Origin: Streptacidiphilus jiangxiensis
GTDB taxonomy: Bacteria; Actinomycetota; Actinomycetes; Streptomycetales; Streptomycetaceae
Assembly (NCBI RefSeq): GCF_900109465.1
Contig: NZ_FOAZ01000003.1
Span: 475,141-539,140 of the forward strand
Length of the DNA stretch: 64,000 nt
Direction of reading: 5' to 3'
This document shows positions 1 to 10,146 of the stretch, piece after piece. Under the pieces are notes generated by a model. It made no database searches. It was not told the DNA's origin and worked only from the letters and a program-made list of their open reading frames with translations. A program made the position numbers and the translations under genes. Each line of letters begins with the position of its first letter. Within the stretch, counting starts at the first letter, position 1.

Positions 1-1897
1 GCGTGCCGTAGCGCTGCTGCTCGGCCAGTGGCAGCCGGGGGAGTTGGAGACGGCGTGCGTCGAGGCGGGTGGAGGTGCCCGTGAACGTGGACGCCTGACG
101 GCTGTTGGCGGTGGAGCGCAGGAAGCCGGCCAGGAACCAGGGGTCGACCGCGTCCGGCTCCGGGCGGAGCAACTGCAGGCCGCGCCCCAGCGGCGCCCCT
201 GCCTCGGCCTCCGTGACGACCCGGACGCCACCGCCCTCCTGGCCCTCCTGGCCCAGCACGGGGACCAGCACGTCACCGGCCCGGGTCCGGGGCGGTTCCT
301 CGCCCGCCGCCGCGGCCGTGAGCAGGGTGAGCGCCCCGGCCCGGGCGAGCTCGCCGACGCTGGTCGAGGGCCGGCCGCCCGAGCGCCCGCCGCCGGTCGC
401 CGCCTCGACGGCCGCACCGGTCGCGGGCAGCCGTGAGGCGTTCTGCAGCGCGGCTGCGAGCTGTTCGCGCAGCTGGTCCAGGCCGAGGGCGCCGCCGCCG
501 ACGGCGGCGGGCGGCAGGTGCCGTGCGGGCGTCAGGTCGACCTCCTCGTCCAGCAGGTCCACGACCGGCACGAGGCGGCTGACGCCGGGGCGGTCGGTGC
601 CGGTGCCGGTGCCGGTTTCGGCGTCTGCGCGGGTGTCTGCACCGGTCCGACCGTGGGGCAGGTCCACCGTCCGCCAGGCGTCCAACGCAGCCTCGCGCGC
701 CTCCGGCCACGCCAGGCTGCCGGTCTCGACCAGCAGCAGCCCCGGCGACGCGGCGGAGCCGGCGCCCTGCGGGCGGCGCAGCACCCACAGGTGCAGCGGG
801 ATCCCGTACGGCGGGGCGACGCCGGCCGGCAGCGCGATGACCGCCCGCAGCGCGCCGCGCCGCAGCAGGTCGGCGCGGATCCGGCGCCCGGAGCGGCGGG
901 ACGCGGCGGCCGGCGGCATCAGCACCACGACCGTTCCGCCCTCGCGGGCGTGGGCGAGCGCGTGCTGCACCCAGGCGAGTTCGGACTCCGTGCGTGGCGG
1001 CAGGCCGTACTCCCAGCGGGGGTCGTAGGCGAGCTCCTCGTGGCCCCAGTTGCGCTCGTTGAACGGCGGGTGGCACAGCACGACGTCGGCGCCGGGCGCG
1101 TGCGGCGGACGGTCGAAGGCGTCCGCCCGGAGGGAGTCGCCGGTCCGCACGTCGACCCAGCCGCGACGTGGCCCCGGCCCGTCGGCGGTGACCGCAGCGG
1201 CCCGCGTGCCGTCCGTGGCCTTCGTGCCGTCCGTGCCGTCCGCGCTCTCCGCCTCGGAGGTGTCCTCGGCGAGGGCGAGGCGGAGGTCGGCGAGGGCGGC
1301 GAGCTCGGGGTCGGCGTCCTGGCCGCAGAGGCGGGCGTCCGGACTGATGCCGCGCGCCGCGTCGAGCAGCCCACCGAAACCGCAGGACGGATCGAGGACC
1401 TCGGCCGCGGGGCCGCCCAACTCGGCCATCAGCGAGGCCGGTTCGGGAGGCGTGAGGGCGTACTGGCGGGAGACGGAGTCCAGGTGGCGGCCGAGCAGGA
1501 AGCGGAAGGCGCCGGCGGGGCCGAGCTCCTCGGCCAGCTGCAGGCCGGTGGTCAGCAGCGGGTTCTGGGCCGCGCCGGGGTCGGGGCCGAGGGTGAGCGC
1601 CGCGCCCAGGCGGATCAGCGCGGCGGAGGGGCCGAGCGGGTACTGCTCGATCTGCTGCCAGGCGCGTTCACGCAGGGGCACCTGGGTGAGCTTGCCCTGG
1701 GCGCGCAGCCACCTCTCGACCTGGGCGAGGTCGAAGGTCGGGCTGCTGGCGGAGCCGCCGACGGGCTTGGGGAAGTCCGGGTGGCGCCGCCGCCAGTTGC
1801 TCACCGCGGCCGGGCCCACGCCGGCCAGCCGGGCGATGGCCGTGGCCGTGACCTCGGCGGACGCGTGCTGGGATCCGGCCTTGCGCTGCTGGGCCAT
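1..1897 (-). CDS. N-6 DNA methylase, HTH-fused, solitary (3' end beyond window)
   Basis: Runs off the left edge, so the C-terminus is missing; about 632 codons are present. The ATG is preceded by GGAGG at good spacing. Residues about 15-50 form a helix-turn-helix (ARLAGVGPAAVSNWRRR). The SAM-binding motif I is visible near residue 168 (DPSCGFGG), and motif IV near residue 273 reads HPPF instead of the canonical NPPF/Y of N6-adenine methylases. This is the N6_Mtase (HsdM-type) fold. No HsdS or HsdR gene lies beside it, so it is an orphan methylase or a methylase-derived DNA-binding regulator. The Asn-to-His change leaves catalytic activity open. Inference: host-encoded epigenetic or regulatory protein rather than a restriction system. 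Confidence 0.85.
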   Translation of the reverse strand, partial: MAQQRKAGSQHASAEVTATAIARLAGVGPAAVSNWRRRHPDFPKPVGGSASSPTFDLAQVERWLRAQGKLTQVPLRERAWQQIEQYPLGPSAALIRLGAALTLGPDPGAAQNPLLTTGLQLAEELGPAGAFRFLLGRHLDSVSRQYALTPPEPASLMAELGGPAAEVLDPSCGFGGLLDAARGISPDARLCGQDADPELAALADLRLALAEDTSEAESADGTDGTKATDGTRAAAVTADGPGPRRGWVDVRTGDSLRADAFDRPPHAPGADVVLCHPPFNERNWGHEELAYDPRWEYGLPPRTESELAWVQHALAHAREGGTVVVLMPPAAASRRSGRRIRADLLRRGALRAVIALPAGVAPPYGIPLHLWVLRRPQGAGSAASPGLLLVETGSLAWPEAREAALDAWRTVDLPHGRTGADTRADAETGTGTGTDRPGVSRLVPVVDLLDEEVDLTPARHLPPAAVGGGALGLDQLREQLAAALQNASRLPATGAAVEAATGGGRSGGRPSTSVGELARAGALTLLTAAAAGEEPPRTRAGDVLVPVLGQEGQEGGGVRVVTEAEAGAPLGRGLQLLRPEPDAVDPWFLAGFLRSTANSRQASTFTGTSTRLDARRLQLPRLPLAEQQRYGT

Positions 1898-1986
1898 CGT
1901 GGCGCCTCCGTTCGGGATCCCCCCGTGGATCCGCGGCGATCATACACACGTCGACCCGACTTCACGCTTCACACACGAGGCGCGTG

Positions 1987-2012
1987 TTGACTGACTTAAC
2001 AGCGCATGCTGT
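1987..2012 (+). promoter_or_regulatory. Possible promoter with small inverted repeat
   Basis: The gap between the methylase and the lipoprotein gene holds TTGACT (1987-1992) followed by an inverted repeat ACAGC-N4-GCTGT (1999-2012). A convincing -10 is not seen at 17 nt. It could be an operator or promoter for either divergent gene; weak evidence. Confidence 0.25.
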
Positions 2013-2102
2013 GATTCTCTCGCTGCACAGCCGAGTGATCCGGTTCCGGTTCACCGCGTGTGCTCTGCCCTGCCACCCCCTTGCCTGGAAGAGGCGTCCA
2101 CC

Positions 2103-2840
2103 ATGACCACGCACCTCCGTCGCGTCGCCGCTGCCGCCCTCTGCGCCGGAGCGGCCCTGGCCCTGACGGCCTGCTCCTCCGGCGGCGGTTCGACGGCGAC
2201 CGCCGGCTCGGCCGCGTCGGCCGGGTCCGGCACGTCCGCCTCGGCCGCCGCCGATCCGACCGCCGGTCTGCCCAACGGCACCAAGCTGGCCGGATGGCTG
2301 CTGCCGGGGAGCGTCGTGCCCAAGCTCAAGGCCAACCCGAAGGTGGTCAACAACTCGGGCGACACGTTCGTGGAGCCGAGCGACACGCCGCTCACCAAGT
2401 CCAAGGCCTGCGACCTGCTCAACGGGACCACCTGGATGAACGCGGGCGGCCTCGGTCCGGCCGCCTTCGCCGGGACGGACTTCGACGACTCCTACGGCAA
2501 CGAGTACTACCAGGAGCTCGACGCCTTCGAGGGCACCCGGGCCACCCAGGAGTTCGCCGGGCTGAGCAAGGTCTTCACGGAGTGCAGGACCTTCCCGATG
2601 ACGACGGGCGGCGCCACCTACACGATGCACCTGAAGGTCAAGGAGCTGCCGGGCCTCGGCGACGAGGCCATCGAGGCCGTCGTCACCTCGCCGTCCCTGA
2701 CGGGTGGCCAGACGATGGTGGCGATCCGCTCCGGCAAGGTCCTCGTGACCACCAGCTACAACGACCAGAGCGGCACCGGCGCGCAGGCGCTGACCCTGGC
2801 CCGCCGACTGCTCAAGAAGCTGCCCGCGGCGGCGGGCTGA
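2103..2840 (+). CDS. Putative lipoprotein, unknown function
   Basis: A 245-residue protein with a lipoprotein signal peptide: positively charged start, hydrophobic stretch and lipobox LTAC, then a Ser/Gly/Thr/Ala-rich linker to about residue 60. The folded part has no motif I can name; it resembles the many sensor-like or LpqN/PknH-sensor-like extracellular proteins of actinobacteria only in length and composition. The ATG at 2103 is chosen over an upstream in-frame ATG (2058) because GGAAGAG sits 9 nt before it and because it places the lipobox at the usual distance. Expected on the outer face of the membrane. Confidence 0.8.
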   Translation: MTTHLRRVAAAALCAGAALALTACSSGGGSTATAGSAASAGSGTSASAAADPTAGLPNGTKLAGWLLPGSVVPKLKANPKVVNNSGDTFVEPSDTPLTKSKACDLLNGTTWMNAGGLGPAAFAGTDFDDSYGNEYYQELDAFEGTRATQEFAGLSKVFTECRTFPMTTGGATYTMHLKVKELPGLGDEAIEAVVTSPSLTGGQTMVAIRSGKVLVTTSYNDQSGTGAQALTLARRLLKKLPAAAG

Positions 2841-2854
2841 CCACCCCCTGACCG

Positions 2855-2883
2855 CCCTGAGCGCACGGGGGTAGCGCTCAGGG
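2855..2883. terminator. Bidirectional hairpin terminator
   Basis: Perfect 10-bp stem (CCCTGAGCGC with its complement) and 9-nt loop between the convergent lipoprotein and oxidoreductase genes. No U-tract, as is usual in this group. Confidence 0.75.
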
Positions 2884-2907
2884 CCTCCGTCCGCCCGCGC
2901 GCAGCCG

Positions 2908-3885
2908 TCACGGCAGCAGCACCGTCTTGCCGACGGTCTCGCGCCGCTCGATCGCCCGATGGGCCGCGTCCGCGGCCGCGAGCGGGAAGGTGGCGCCGAC
3001 GAACGGCCGCAGCCGTCCCGCCGCGGCCGCGTCGAGCGCCTCGCGCGTCTGGCGCAGCTGCGCCTCCGGCCCGCGCGGGCCGACCGGCGGGCCCCAGTAC
3101 GAGAGCACGTCCACGCCGCGCTCCGCCGCCTCGCCCTCGCCGAGCCGCGTGCCCGCACCGCTGGAGAAACCGAAGGTCACGAACCGCCCACCCGGGCCGA
3201 GCAGGTCGAACGTCTCCCGGCCCACGGAGCCGCCCACACCGTCGAAGGCGACGGTCACCCCGGCGTCGCGCAGCGCCGCCGACCAGCCGGGCTCCCCGTA
3301 GTCCACGGCGGTGTCGGCGCCGAACTCCCGCACCAGCGCCAACTTCGACTCGCCCCGGGCCAGCCCGATCACCCGGGCCGCGCCCGCCGCTCGGGCGAGT
3401 TGGAGCAGCAGCACGCCGACCGCGCCCGCCGCGGACTCCACCAGCACCACGTCGTCCGCGCCGAGTCGGGCCAGCTCGCCCAGCGCGAACGCCGTCCGAC
3501 CCGTCCCCAGCAGCGACACGGCCTCCGCCGGGCCCAGTCCCGCCGGGACCGGGTGGGTGGAGGCGGCCTCCAGCACGGCCAGCTCGGCGTAGCCGCCGCC
3601 CCGGGGCGTCTGTCCGGCGACCAGACGCCCCACCAGGGCGGGATCCACGCCCGCGCCGACGGCGAGGACCTCGCCCGCGACCTCCCGGCCCGGTGTGTAC
3701 GGCAGCGCGGCCGGCGCGAGCGGCGTACCCGCCAGCGCCCCGGCGCGGATCTGGGTCTCCACGAACTGCACCCCGGACGCCGCCACCGCCACCAGCAGCT
3801 CGCCCGCCCCGGCCACCGGCTCCGCGACCTGCTCGGGCCGCAGCATCTCCGGCCCACCGAACTCCCGCACCACGCTCGCCAGCAC
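2908..3885 (-). CDS. Zinc-type alcohol dehydrogenase / quinone oxidoreductase family protein
   Basis: 325 residues of the medium-chain dehydrogenase/reductase superfamily, quinone-oxidoreductase branch. The N-terminal GroES-like half has the GPEML...GELLV pattern; the Rossmann half carries VLVESAAGAVGVLLLQLAR, the usual NADPH-binding AAGGVG-type loop. No zinc-ligand cysteine cluster is seen, so it is probably a zinc-free NADPH:quinone/enone reductase. The GTG at 3885 is preferred to the upstream ATG (3912) because GAGGAGAG lies just before it. Single gene, convergent with the lipoprotein. Confidence 0.85.
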   Translation of the reverse strand: MLASVVREFGGPEMLRPEQVAEPVAGAGELLVAVAASGVQFVETQIRAGALAGTPLAPAALPYTPGREVAGEVLAVGAGVDPALVGRLVAGQTPRGGGYAELAVLEAASTHPVPAGLGPAEAVSLLGTGRTAFALGELARLGADDVVLVESAAGAVGVLLLQLARAAGAARVIGLARGESKLALVREFGADTAVDYGEPGWSAALRDAGVTVAFDGVGGSVGRETFDLLGPGGRFVTFGFSSGAGTRLGEGEAAERGVDVLSYWGPPVGPRGPEAQLRQTREALDAAAAGRLRPFVGATFPLAAADAAHRAIERRETVGKTVLLP

Positions 3886-4041
3886 GGCCCTCTCCTCGCC
3901 TCGGTCCTGCACCGTCCTGTCGTCGACGCTAGGCGCCCGCCGCGTGCACGGCCTCGGTCCACGGACCTACGCCCGCTCCGCCTTTCCGCCCCGTCCTCCG
4001 GGTCAGGGCCTGGTGTGGAGACGACCCCCTATGCTGCGGTC

Positions 4042-5208
<1,167 letters not shown>

Positions 5209-5289
5209 GCCACCAACTTCGAGCGCGTCAGCACCTGGTGGCACTGGCACAGGACGTAGGGGCCGAAGCCCGGATCCCGCACGAGGTCG

Positions 5290-5844
5290 TCAGCGGGCGT
5301 CCGACTCGGGCTCCGGCCGGGGAAGCTCGTCGAGGTCGAGAGTGAAGGTGCGGCCGTCAGCCATCGGGATGGGCAGCTTGCCGGTGCCGTACTTGTGGGT
5401 GTGCGCGGCGATGTATCCGGTGGCTGTCGGCTGGGTGTGGAGGACGACTTCCTGGGCGTAGGGATCGACGACCAGGTAGATCGGGATGCCGTAGCGGCCG
5501 TACTTCGCGGTGCAGTCGTCGTAGTCCTTGCGCGCGGAGGAGGTCGAGACGACCTCGGAGATCAGCAGGACGTCTTCGTAGCTGTAGCGCTTGCCATCCC
5601 TGCGGGCGTCCTCGCGGATGATCGCCAGATCGGGAGCGGAGTTCTCATCGGCGGGAAAGTCGATGTAGACGTCGGAGGTGACCTTGGCATGACGCCCGAG
5701 CGCGAGAGCCGAGTCGATCTGCATCGCCCTGATCGTGCTGGAGTGTTCCTCACTCTGCGGGGTCATGATCACCTTTCCGTCGGCCCCGAACAGGACCGTG
5801 TACCCCTCGGGGAACTCGGTGTGCACGATCGCATCGACGCTCAT
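5290..5844 (-). CDS. Uma2 family (DUF820) putative endonuclease
   Basis: 184 residues, typical Uma2 length. The family is a PD-(D/E)XK nuclease-like fold that is heavily expanded in actinobacteria and cyanobacteria; its true role is unknown. Candidate fold residues are PDLAII, LISEVVS and the lysine in KYGRYGIPIYLVVDP. GGAAGGAG precedes the ATG at 5844. The gene lies antisense between two copies of the 390-bp aminotransferase segment, so it probably arrived with, or was bracketed by, that duplication. Third-position G+C is lower than in the neighbouring genes, in line with a mobile or recently acquired gene. Confidence 0.88.
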   Translation of the reverse strand: MSVDAIVHTEFPEGYTVLFGADGKVIMTPQSEEHSSTIRAMQIDSALALGRHAKVTSDVYIDFPADENSAPDLAIIREDARRDGKRYSYEDVLLISEVVSTSSARKDYDDCTAKYGRYGIPIYLVVDPYAQEVVLHTQPTATGYIAAHTHKYGTGKLPIPMADGRTFTLDLDELPRPEPESDAR

Positions 5845-6018
5845 GGACGGCTCCTTCCCGTGTGTGGCCAGGATACGACTGACAGTGCCGTGCCACCGAG
5901 GTTGGCGCTGCACGACTCGGGGCCGGTCTTGACGCGCGCCACGGCTGTGCTCCCTCCGCTACTGAGGAAGATGGCAGCGTTCTGGCGTCAGGCGACCGAA
6001 TGGGTGGGCGAACGCGGA

Positions 6019-6408
6019 GTCGGCTGGGTCACCGCGACCCCCGAGCTCGTCGCGGCGGTCCGCACGGCCAAGCAGTACCTGACCTACGTCAGCGCCGGTC
6101 CGTTCCAGTACGCGGTCGCCGAGGCGCTGAGGCTGCCGGACTCCTACTTCGCGGGCTTCCGCACCGACCTCGCCCGCAAGCGCGACCTCCTCGCGGACGG
6201 CCTGCGCACGGCGGGCTTCGAGGTCTACGAGCCGCAGGGCACGTACTTCATCACCACCGACATCGCCCCCTTCGGCGAGAAGGACGCCTACGCCTTCTGC
6301 CGCGCCCTGCCGGAGCGCTGCGGCGTGGTGGCCATCCCCAACTCCGTCTTCTACGACGACAAGGAGGCGGGCGCGACCCAGGTCCGCTTCACCTTCTGCA
6401 AGCAGGAC
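6019..6408 (+). repeat. 390-bp direct repeat, copy 2
   Basis: Second copy of 4774-5163, offset 1245 bp. The 855 bp between the copies carry the Uma2 gene. Confidence 0.95.
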
Positions 6409-6459
6409 TCCGTGCTGCAGGAGGCGGTGACGCGCCTGCGGCGTCTCGCCAAGCGCTGA
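6019..6459 (+). pseudogene. C-terminal fragment of the aminotransferase
   Basis: Encodes the last third of the upstream PLP aminotransferase (from VGWVTATPELV onward) but ends with a different tail (VLQEAVTRLRRLAKR). It lacks the N-terminal substrate domain and the catalytic lysine, so it cannot be an active enzyme. An open frame extends back to an ATG at 5971 (162 codons), preceded by GAGGAAG with almost no spacing. Either this was the original 3' end and copy 1 is the newcomer, or the reverse; only comparison with relatives can tell. Confidence 0.85.
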
Positions 6460-6533
6460 CCCCACCGCGCCCCCGACCGCGCCCGGTGCCGCACCAGGGC
6501 CGGCCCGGGGGGCGCCGCCCTGCGGTGGGCGCG

Positions 6534-6752
6534 TCAGCCTCGCGCGGTGTCGTCGCCCGCCTGCCCCGCGCCCTCGGCCGCGCCGCCTGCCTTCTCACGC
6601 ATCTTGCGAACCAACTCCGCCTTCTGGGCGGCCGCACCCTGGCGGTCGAGGTTGCGGTGCGGGCCGTTGTTCTGCCTTTCGGCGCGCGACAGCCTCTTGC
6701 GCTGGCCGCCGCCCATGCCCACGGGGTTGTTGATGTTCTTGCTGTCGGTCAT
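6534..6752 (-). CDS. Small basic conserved protein (DUF6243-like)
   Basis: 72 residues, rich in Gly, Lys, Arg and Asn, beginning MTDSKNINNPVGMGGGQRKR and ending in an acidic-alanine tail. It looks like the streptomycete DUF6243 family of short, unstructured proteins; function unknown. GGAAGAA precedes the ATG at 6752, which is chosen over the longer frame starting at 6884. Confidence 0.7.
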   Translation of the reverse strand: MTDSKNINNPVGMGGGQRKRLSRAERQNNGPHRNLDRQGAAAQKAELVRKMREKAGGAAEGAGQAGDDTARG

Positions 6753-6944
6753 GGTTCTTCTTCCGTTACCAGCGCCAGGTCGGCCGATGGATTCTGCCAG
6801 GATATGCCCCGACAAGCGTCGTCGAGGTGGTGACGCATCCGCCGGGACGGGGCCACCTGCGTCCTCAACTGAGCGGGACAGCACCGAAGGCCCGGCCCGT
6901 CGCAGGGACGCGACGGGCCGGGCCTTCGGGCCTCTCCGCGAGCG

Positions 6945-8381
6945 TCAGCGCGCCGCGCTGTCCGCCGGGGCGGTGGTCGTGGCCGAGGTGGCGAGCGGGG
7001 CGGTGGCCGGGGCCGCGGCGTGAGGGCGGCGGACCAGGGCGAGGACGAGGAGGCCGGCCGCGAGGCCGGTCAGGCCGGCCGTCAGGAAGACGGGGTGGAG
7101 GCCGGCGGCGAAGGCGGTGCGCGGGGCGGAGCCGTGGGCGTGCTGCTGGAAGATGGTGCCGAGCACCGCGATGCCGAGCGCGTAGCCGAGCTGGCGGGCG
7201 GTGTTGAGGGCGCCGGAGGCCATGCCCGCGCGCTGCGGGGACACCGAGGCGAGCGCGGTGGCCATCAGCATCGGGGTGGAGAGGCCCACGCCCACGCCGG
7301 TGACCAGCATGCCGGGGAGCAGCGCGGTCCAGCCGGAGGTCCCCGAGACGGCGGTCAGCAGCAGCGTGCCGATGCCGATGAACAGCAGGCCGACGCCGAT
7401 CGGCAGCTGCGGCGGGAACCGGTGCAGGGCGCGGCCGGTGGCCAGGGCGACGACGAACGCGGTCGCGGCCATCGGCGAGACGGCCAGGCCCGCGGTCAAC
7501 GGCGAGAGGTGCAGCGCCTGCTGGAGCCAGAGCGAGGTGTAGGTGAGCTCGGCGAAGGCCGCCGCGCTCAGCAGCAGGCCGCCCGCCAGCAGGCCGACGA
7601 AGCTCCGGCCGCGCAGCAGGGACAGGTCCAGCAGCGGCCGGTGGACCCGCAGTTCGGTGGCGACGAAGACGATGAGCGCCAGCGCGGAGACGACGAGCGA
7701 GCCGAGGACGACGGCGCTGCCCCAGCCGCGGTCGCCGCTCTCGATCAGCCCGTAGGTGAGCGCGGCTGCGAACACGGTGAAGGCGACGGCCCCCAGGCTG
7801 TCGATGCGTCCCTCGACGGCGTGGGCGCGGGGCAGCGCCAGGCGCTTGCCGAGCGTCATCGCCAACGCCACGGCCGCGACCGGCAGGTTGACCATGAAGA
7901 TCGCCCGCCAGCCGAACTGGTCGGTGAGCAGCCCGCCCAGGACCGGGCCGACCGCCGCCGCGGCGCCGTTGACCGCACCCCAGACGCCGAACGCGGTGCC
8001 GCGGTCGCGGCCCTGGTAGGCCCCGGCGATGAGCGCCGTGGTCGAGGTCATCATGGCCGCGCCGCCGACGCCCTGCACCGCGCGGGCGGTGATCAGCGTC
8101 GCCGCGTCCGGGGCGAGTGCGCAGACCAGCGAGGCGGCGGCGAAGACGACGAGGCCGGTGAGGTAGAGGCGGCGGTGGCCGAGCCGGTCGCCGAGCGAGC
8201 CGCAGACCATCAGCAGCGCCGCCAGCGTCAGCGCGTAGATGTCCACGACCCACTGCAGGGAGGTGAACGACGAGTGCAGGTCGGCGGACATGTCGGGCAG
8301 GGCGACGTTCACGATGCTGACGTCGACGAGCAGCATGAAGGCGCCGAGGCAGATGGCTGCCAGGGGTATCCACTTACGCAC
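6945..8381 (-). CDS. MFS exporter, DHA2 (14-TM) family
   Basis: 478 residues with about 14 hydrophobic segments. Motif A is GDRLGHRRLYLTG after TM2-3, motif C is in the GAVNGAAAAVGPVLGGLL segment, and motif B-like RAVQGVGGAAMM lies between; these are drug:H+ antiporter-2 signatures (EmrB/QacA type). The GTG at 8381 has GGAG upstream. It is divergently transcribed from an AsnC-type regulator 138 bp away, an arrangement that suggests regulator-controlled export of a small molecule such as an amino acid or toxic compound. Integral membrane protein. Confidence 0.88.
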   Translation of the reverse strand: MRKWIPLAAICLGAFMLLVDVSIVNVALPDMSADLHSSFTSLQWVVDIYALTLAALLMVCGSLGDRLGHRRLYLTGLVVFAAASLVCALAPDAATLITARAVQGVGGAAMMTSTTALIAGAYQGRDRGTAFGVWGAVNGAAAAVGPVLGGLLTDQFGWRAIFMVNLPVAAVALAMTLGKRLALPRAHAVEGRIDSLGAVAFTVFAAALTYGLIESGDRGWGSAVVLGSLVVSALALIVFVATELRVHRPLLDLSLLRGRSFVGLLAGGLLLSAAAFAELTYTSLWLQQALHLSPLTAGLAVSPMAATAFVVALATGRALHRFPPQLPIGVGLLFIGIGTLLLTAVSGTSGWTALLPGMLVTGVGVGLSTPMLMATALASVSPQRAGMASGALNTARQLGYALGIAVLGTIFQQHAHGSAPRTAFAAGLHPVFLTAGLTGLAAGLLVLALVRRPHAAAPATAPLATSATTTAPADSAAR

Positions 8382-8519
8382 GGTGGGCTCCGGTTGACGG
8401 GACGGCGGCGCGGCTCCCCCGTTCGTCGGAACCGCCTCATCAGACTGCGCCCTGCCGCGTGGCACTCCCCGTCCACATTGCCGTCGGCGGAGGATTTCGA
8501 CTTCTCGTAGCCTGGAGAG

Positions 8520-9596
8520 ATGGAATCCGACATCCGATCCCGCGCCGACGCGAAGGCCCGTGCCTTCGACCCGCTGGACCGGCAGCTGATCCAGGCGCTG
8601 CAGTTGGACGGGCGCGCGCCGTTCAGCCGACTGGCACAGGTGCTCGGCGTCTCCGACCAGACCGTCGCCCGGCGCTACGCGCGGCTGCGGGAGTCGAGCG
8701 GGCTGCGGGTGCTCGGCCTCACCACGCCGGAGGCGTTCGGCGAGGTGCGCTGGATGATCCGGGTGCAGTGCGCTCCCGCGGCGGCGGGCGGGCTGGCGGA
8801 GGCGCTGGCCCGGCGGGACGACACGGCCTGGGTCAACGTCTGCTCCGGTGGCGCGGAGATCACCTGCACCGCCCGGGCCCATCCGGACCGGCAGGACGAC
8901 CTGTTGCTGCAGCGGCTGCCCCGCACGCCCAGCGTGGTCGGCATCGCCGCGCACTGCGTGCTGCACACCTTCTTCGGCGGCGAGCAGAGCCTCGCGCTCA
9001 AGTCCGGCGCGCTCGACGCCGAGCAGGTCACGCAGGTGCGGGCGTTCTCCGGAGCGCCCGAGTCCGGGACGGGAACCCGGCCGGGGGGCGCCGCCCGTCC
9101 GGCGGACCCGATCGACCTCGACGAGGGGGACCGGCAGCTGTTCGCGGCCCTGGCCGTCGACGGACGGGCCGGCTTCGCCGAACTCGCCGCCGCCACGGGC
9201 TGGTCGGCCAGCACGGTGCGGCGCCGGATGGAGGAGCTGGAGCATGCCCGCGCGCTCTACTTCGACCTGGACCTGGACTGGCGGCTCTTCGGGGTGCACG
9301 CCATGACGCAGCTCTGGCTCGACGTCGCCCCGGCCGAGCTGGCGGCCACGGGGGAGGCGTTGGCCGCGCATCCCGAGATCGGCTACGCGGCCGCCGTCAC
9401 CGGCCCGAGCAACCTCAACGCCGTCGTGCTCAGCCCGGACGTGCCCGCGCTCTACACGTACCTGACCACCCGGATCGCCACGCTGCCCGCCGTGCGCCGG
9501 GTCGAGTCCTCGCCGGTGATGCGGACGGTGAAGGGCCCGGGACCTTTCGTCACGCCCGTACGCTCGCCCCGCCCGCGGCGGCGAGCCGGAAGCTGA
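8520..9596 (+). CDS. Tandem Lrp/AsnC family regulator
   Basis: 358 residues, about twice the usual AsnC length. Two complete modules are visible: HTH 1 at residues 18-65 (LDRQLIQALQLDGRAPFSRL), ligand domain to about 175, then HTH 2 at about 200-245 (LDEGDRQLFAALAVDGRAGF) and a second ligand-binding domain. The double architecture is common in streptomycetes. The start has no spaced ribosome site, but TAGCCT ends 6 nt before the ATG, so translation is probably leaderless. Divergent from the DHA2 exporter, its likely target. The 3' end overlaps the convergent FHA gene by 47 bp. Confidence 0.88.
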   Translation: MESDIRSRADAKARAFDPLDRQLIQALQLDGRAPFSRLAQVLGVSDQTVARRYARLRESSGLRVLGLTTPEAFGEVRWMIRVQCAPAAAGGLAEALARRDDTAWVNVCSGGAEITCTARAHPDRQDDLLLQRLPRTPSVVGIAAHCVLHTFFGGEQSLALKSGALDAEQVTQVRAFSGAPESGTGTRPGGAARPADPIDLDEGDRQLFAALAVDGRAGFAELAAATGWSASTVRRRMEELEHARALYFDLDLDWRLFGVHAMTQLWLDVAPAELAATGEALAAHPEIGYAAAVTGPSNLNAVVLSPDVPALYTYLTTRIATLPAVRRVESSPVMRTVKGPGPFVTPVRSPRPRRRAGS

Positions 9597-10146
9597 CCGA
9601 GCCGAAGCTGACCCGGTCACCGGCCCGGACCGGCACCGTGCCGATCACTCGCCAGCCGTTGACCTGTGTGCCGTTGGTCGATCCGAGGTCGCGCAGCAGC
9701 CAGACGCCGCCCTCCAGCAGCAGTTCGGCGTGGACGCGGGAGACCGACTCGTCGCCGAGCTTGAGGTCGCAGCCGGGCAGGCGCCCGATCTTCACCGGAC
9801 CGACCGGGTCGCGCGGTAGCGGCAGGGCCGGCAGTTGCGGCGTGCGCCAGGCGTTGGCCAGCCGCACCTTGAGCGTGGCGACGCCGGCCACGGCCCGGGT
9901 GAGGGTGCGCAGCAACCGCCCGTCGCTGGGCAGATCGGCCGTGAGCGCGTCGAGCTCGTGCCGGCCGCGGGCGGCGAAGGCCAGCTCCATCCGGCGCAGG
10001 AAGGTGTCGTGGGAGAGCCGGCCCTGGACGGCGTGTTCGCGCAGCCGGTCGACCACCTGCTCGCGGTCCGCATCCGAGAGGCGTTCGTCCATCCGGAGGA
10101 TGGCGGTCCCGTGCTCCGGATGCGGTCGCGTCAGGGAGTTGCTCAT
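9550..10146 (-). CDS. DUF1707 - FHA domain protein
   Basis: 198 residues. Residues about 20-75 are a DUF1707 SHOCT-like helical domain (RLSDADREQVVDRLREHAVQGRL), and about 115-190 a forkhead-associated domain with the phosphothreonine-binding landmarks IGRLPGCDL, SVSRVHAEL and GSTNGTQVNG. It should bind Thr-phosphorylated partners of Ser/Thr kinases; no transmembrane segment. The ATG at 10146 lacks a Shine-Dalgarno but has GACAAT 7 nt before it, again compatible with a leaderless mRNA. Overlaps the end of the AsnC gene tail to tail. Confidence 0.88.
   Translation of the reverse strand: MSNSLTRPHPEHGTAILRMDERLSDADREQVVDRLREHAVQGRLSHDTFLRRMELAFAARGRHELDALTADLPSDGRLLRTLTRAVAGVATLKVRLANAWRTPQLPALPLPRDPVGPVKIGRLPGCDLKLGDESVSRVHAELLLEGGVWLLRDLGSTNGTQVNGWRVIGTVPVRAGDRVSFGSVSFRLAAAGGASVRA

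Noticed and set aside
5290..5844. Uma2 gene as a transposon
   Set aside because: No transposase, inverted repeats or target duplication; the flanking repeats are pieces of the host aminotransferase gene.
6945..9620. 891-codon minus-strand open frame
   Set aside because: Only its last 479 codons are the MFS exporter; the rest is the antisense shadow of the AsnC gene, caused by high third-position G+C.
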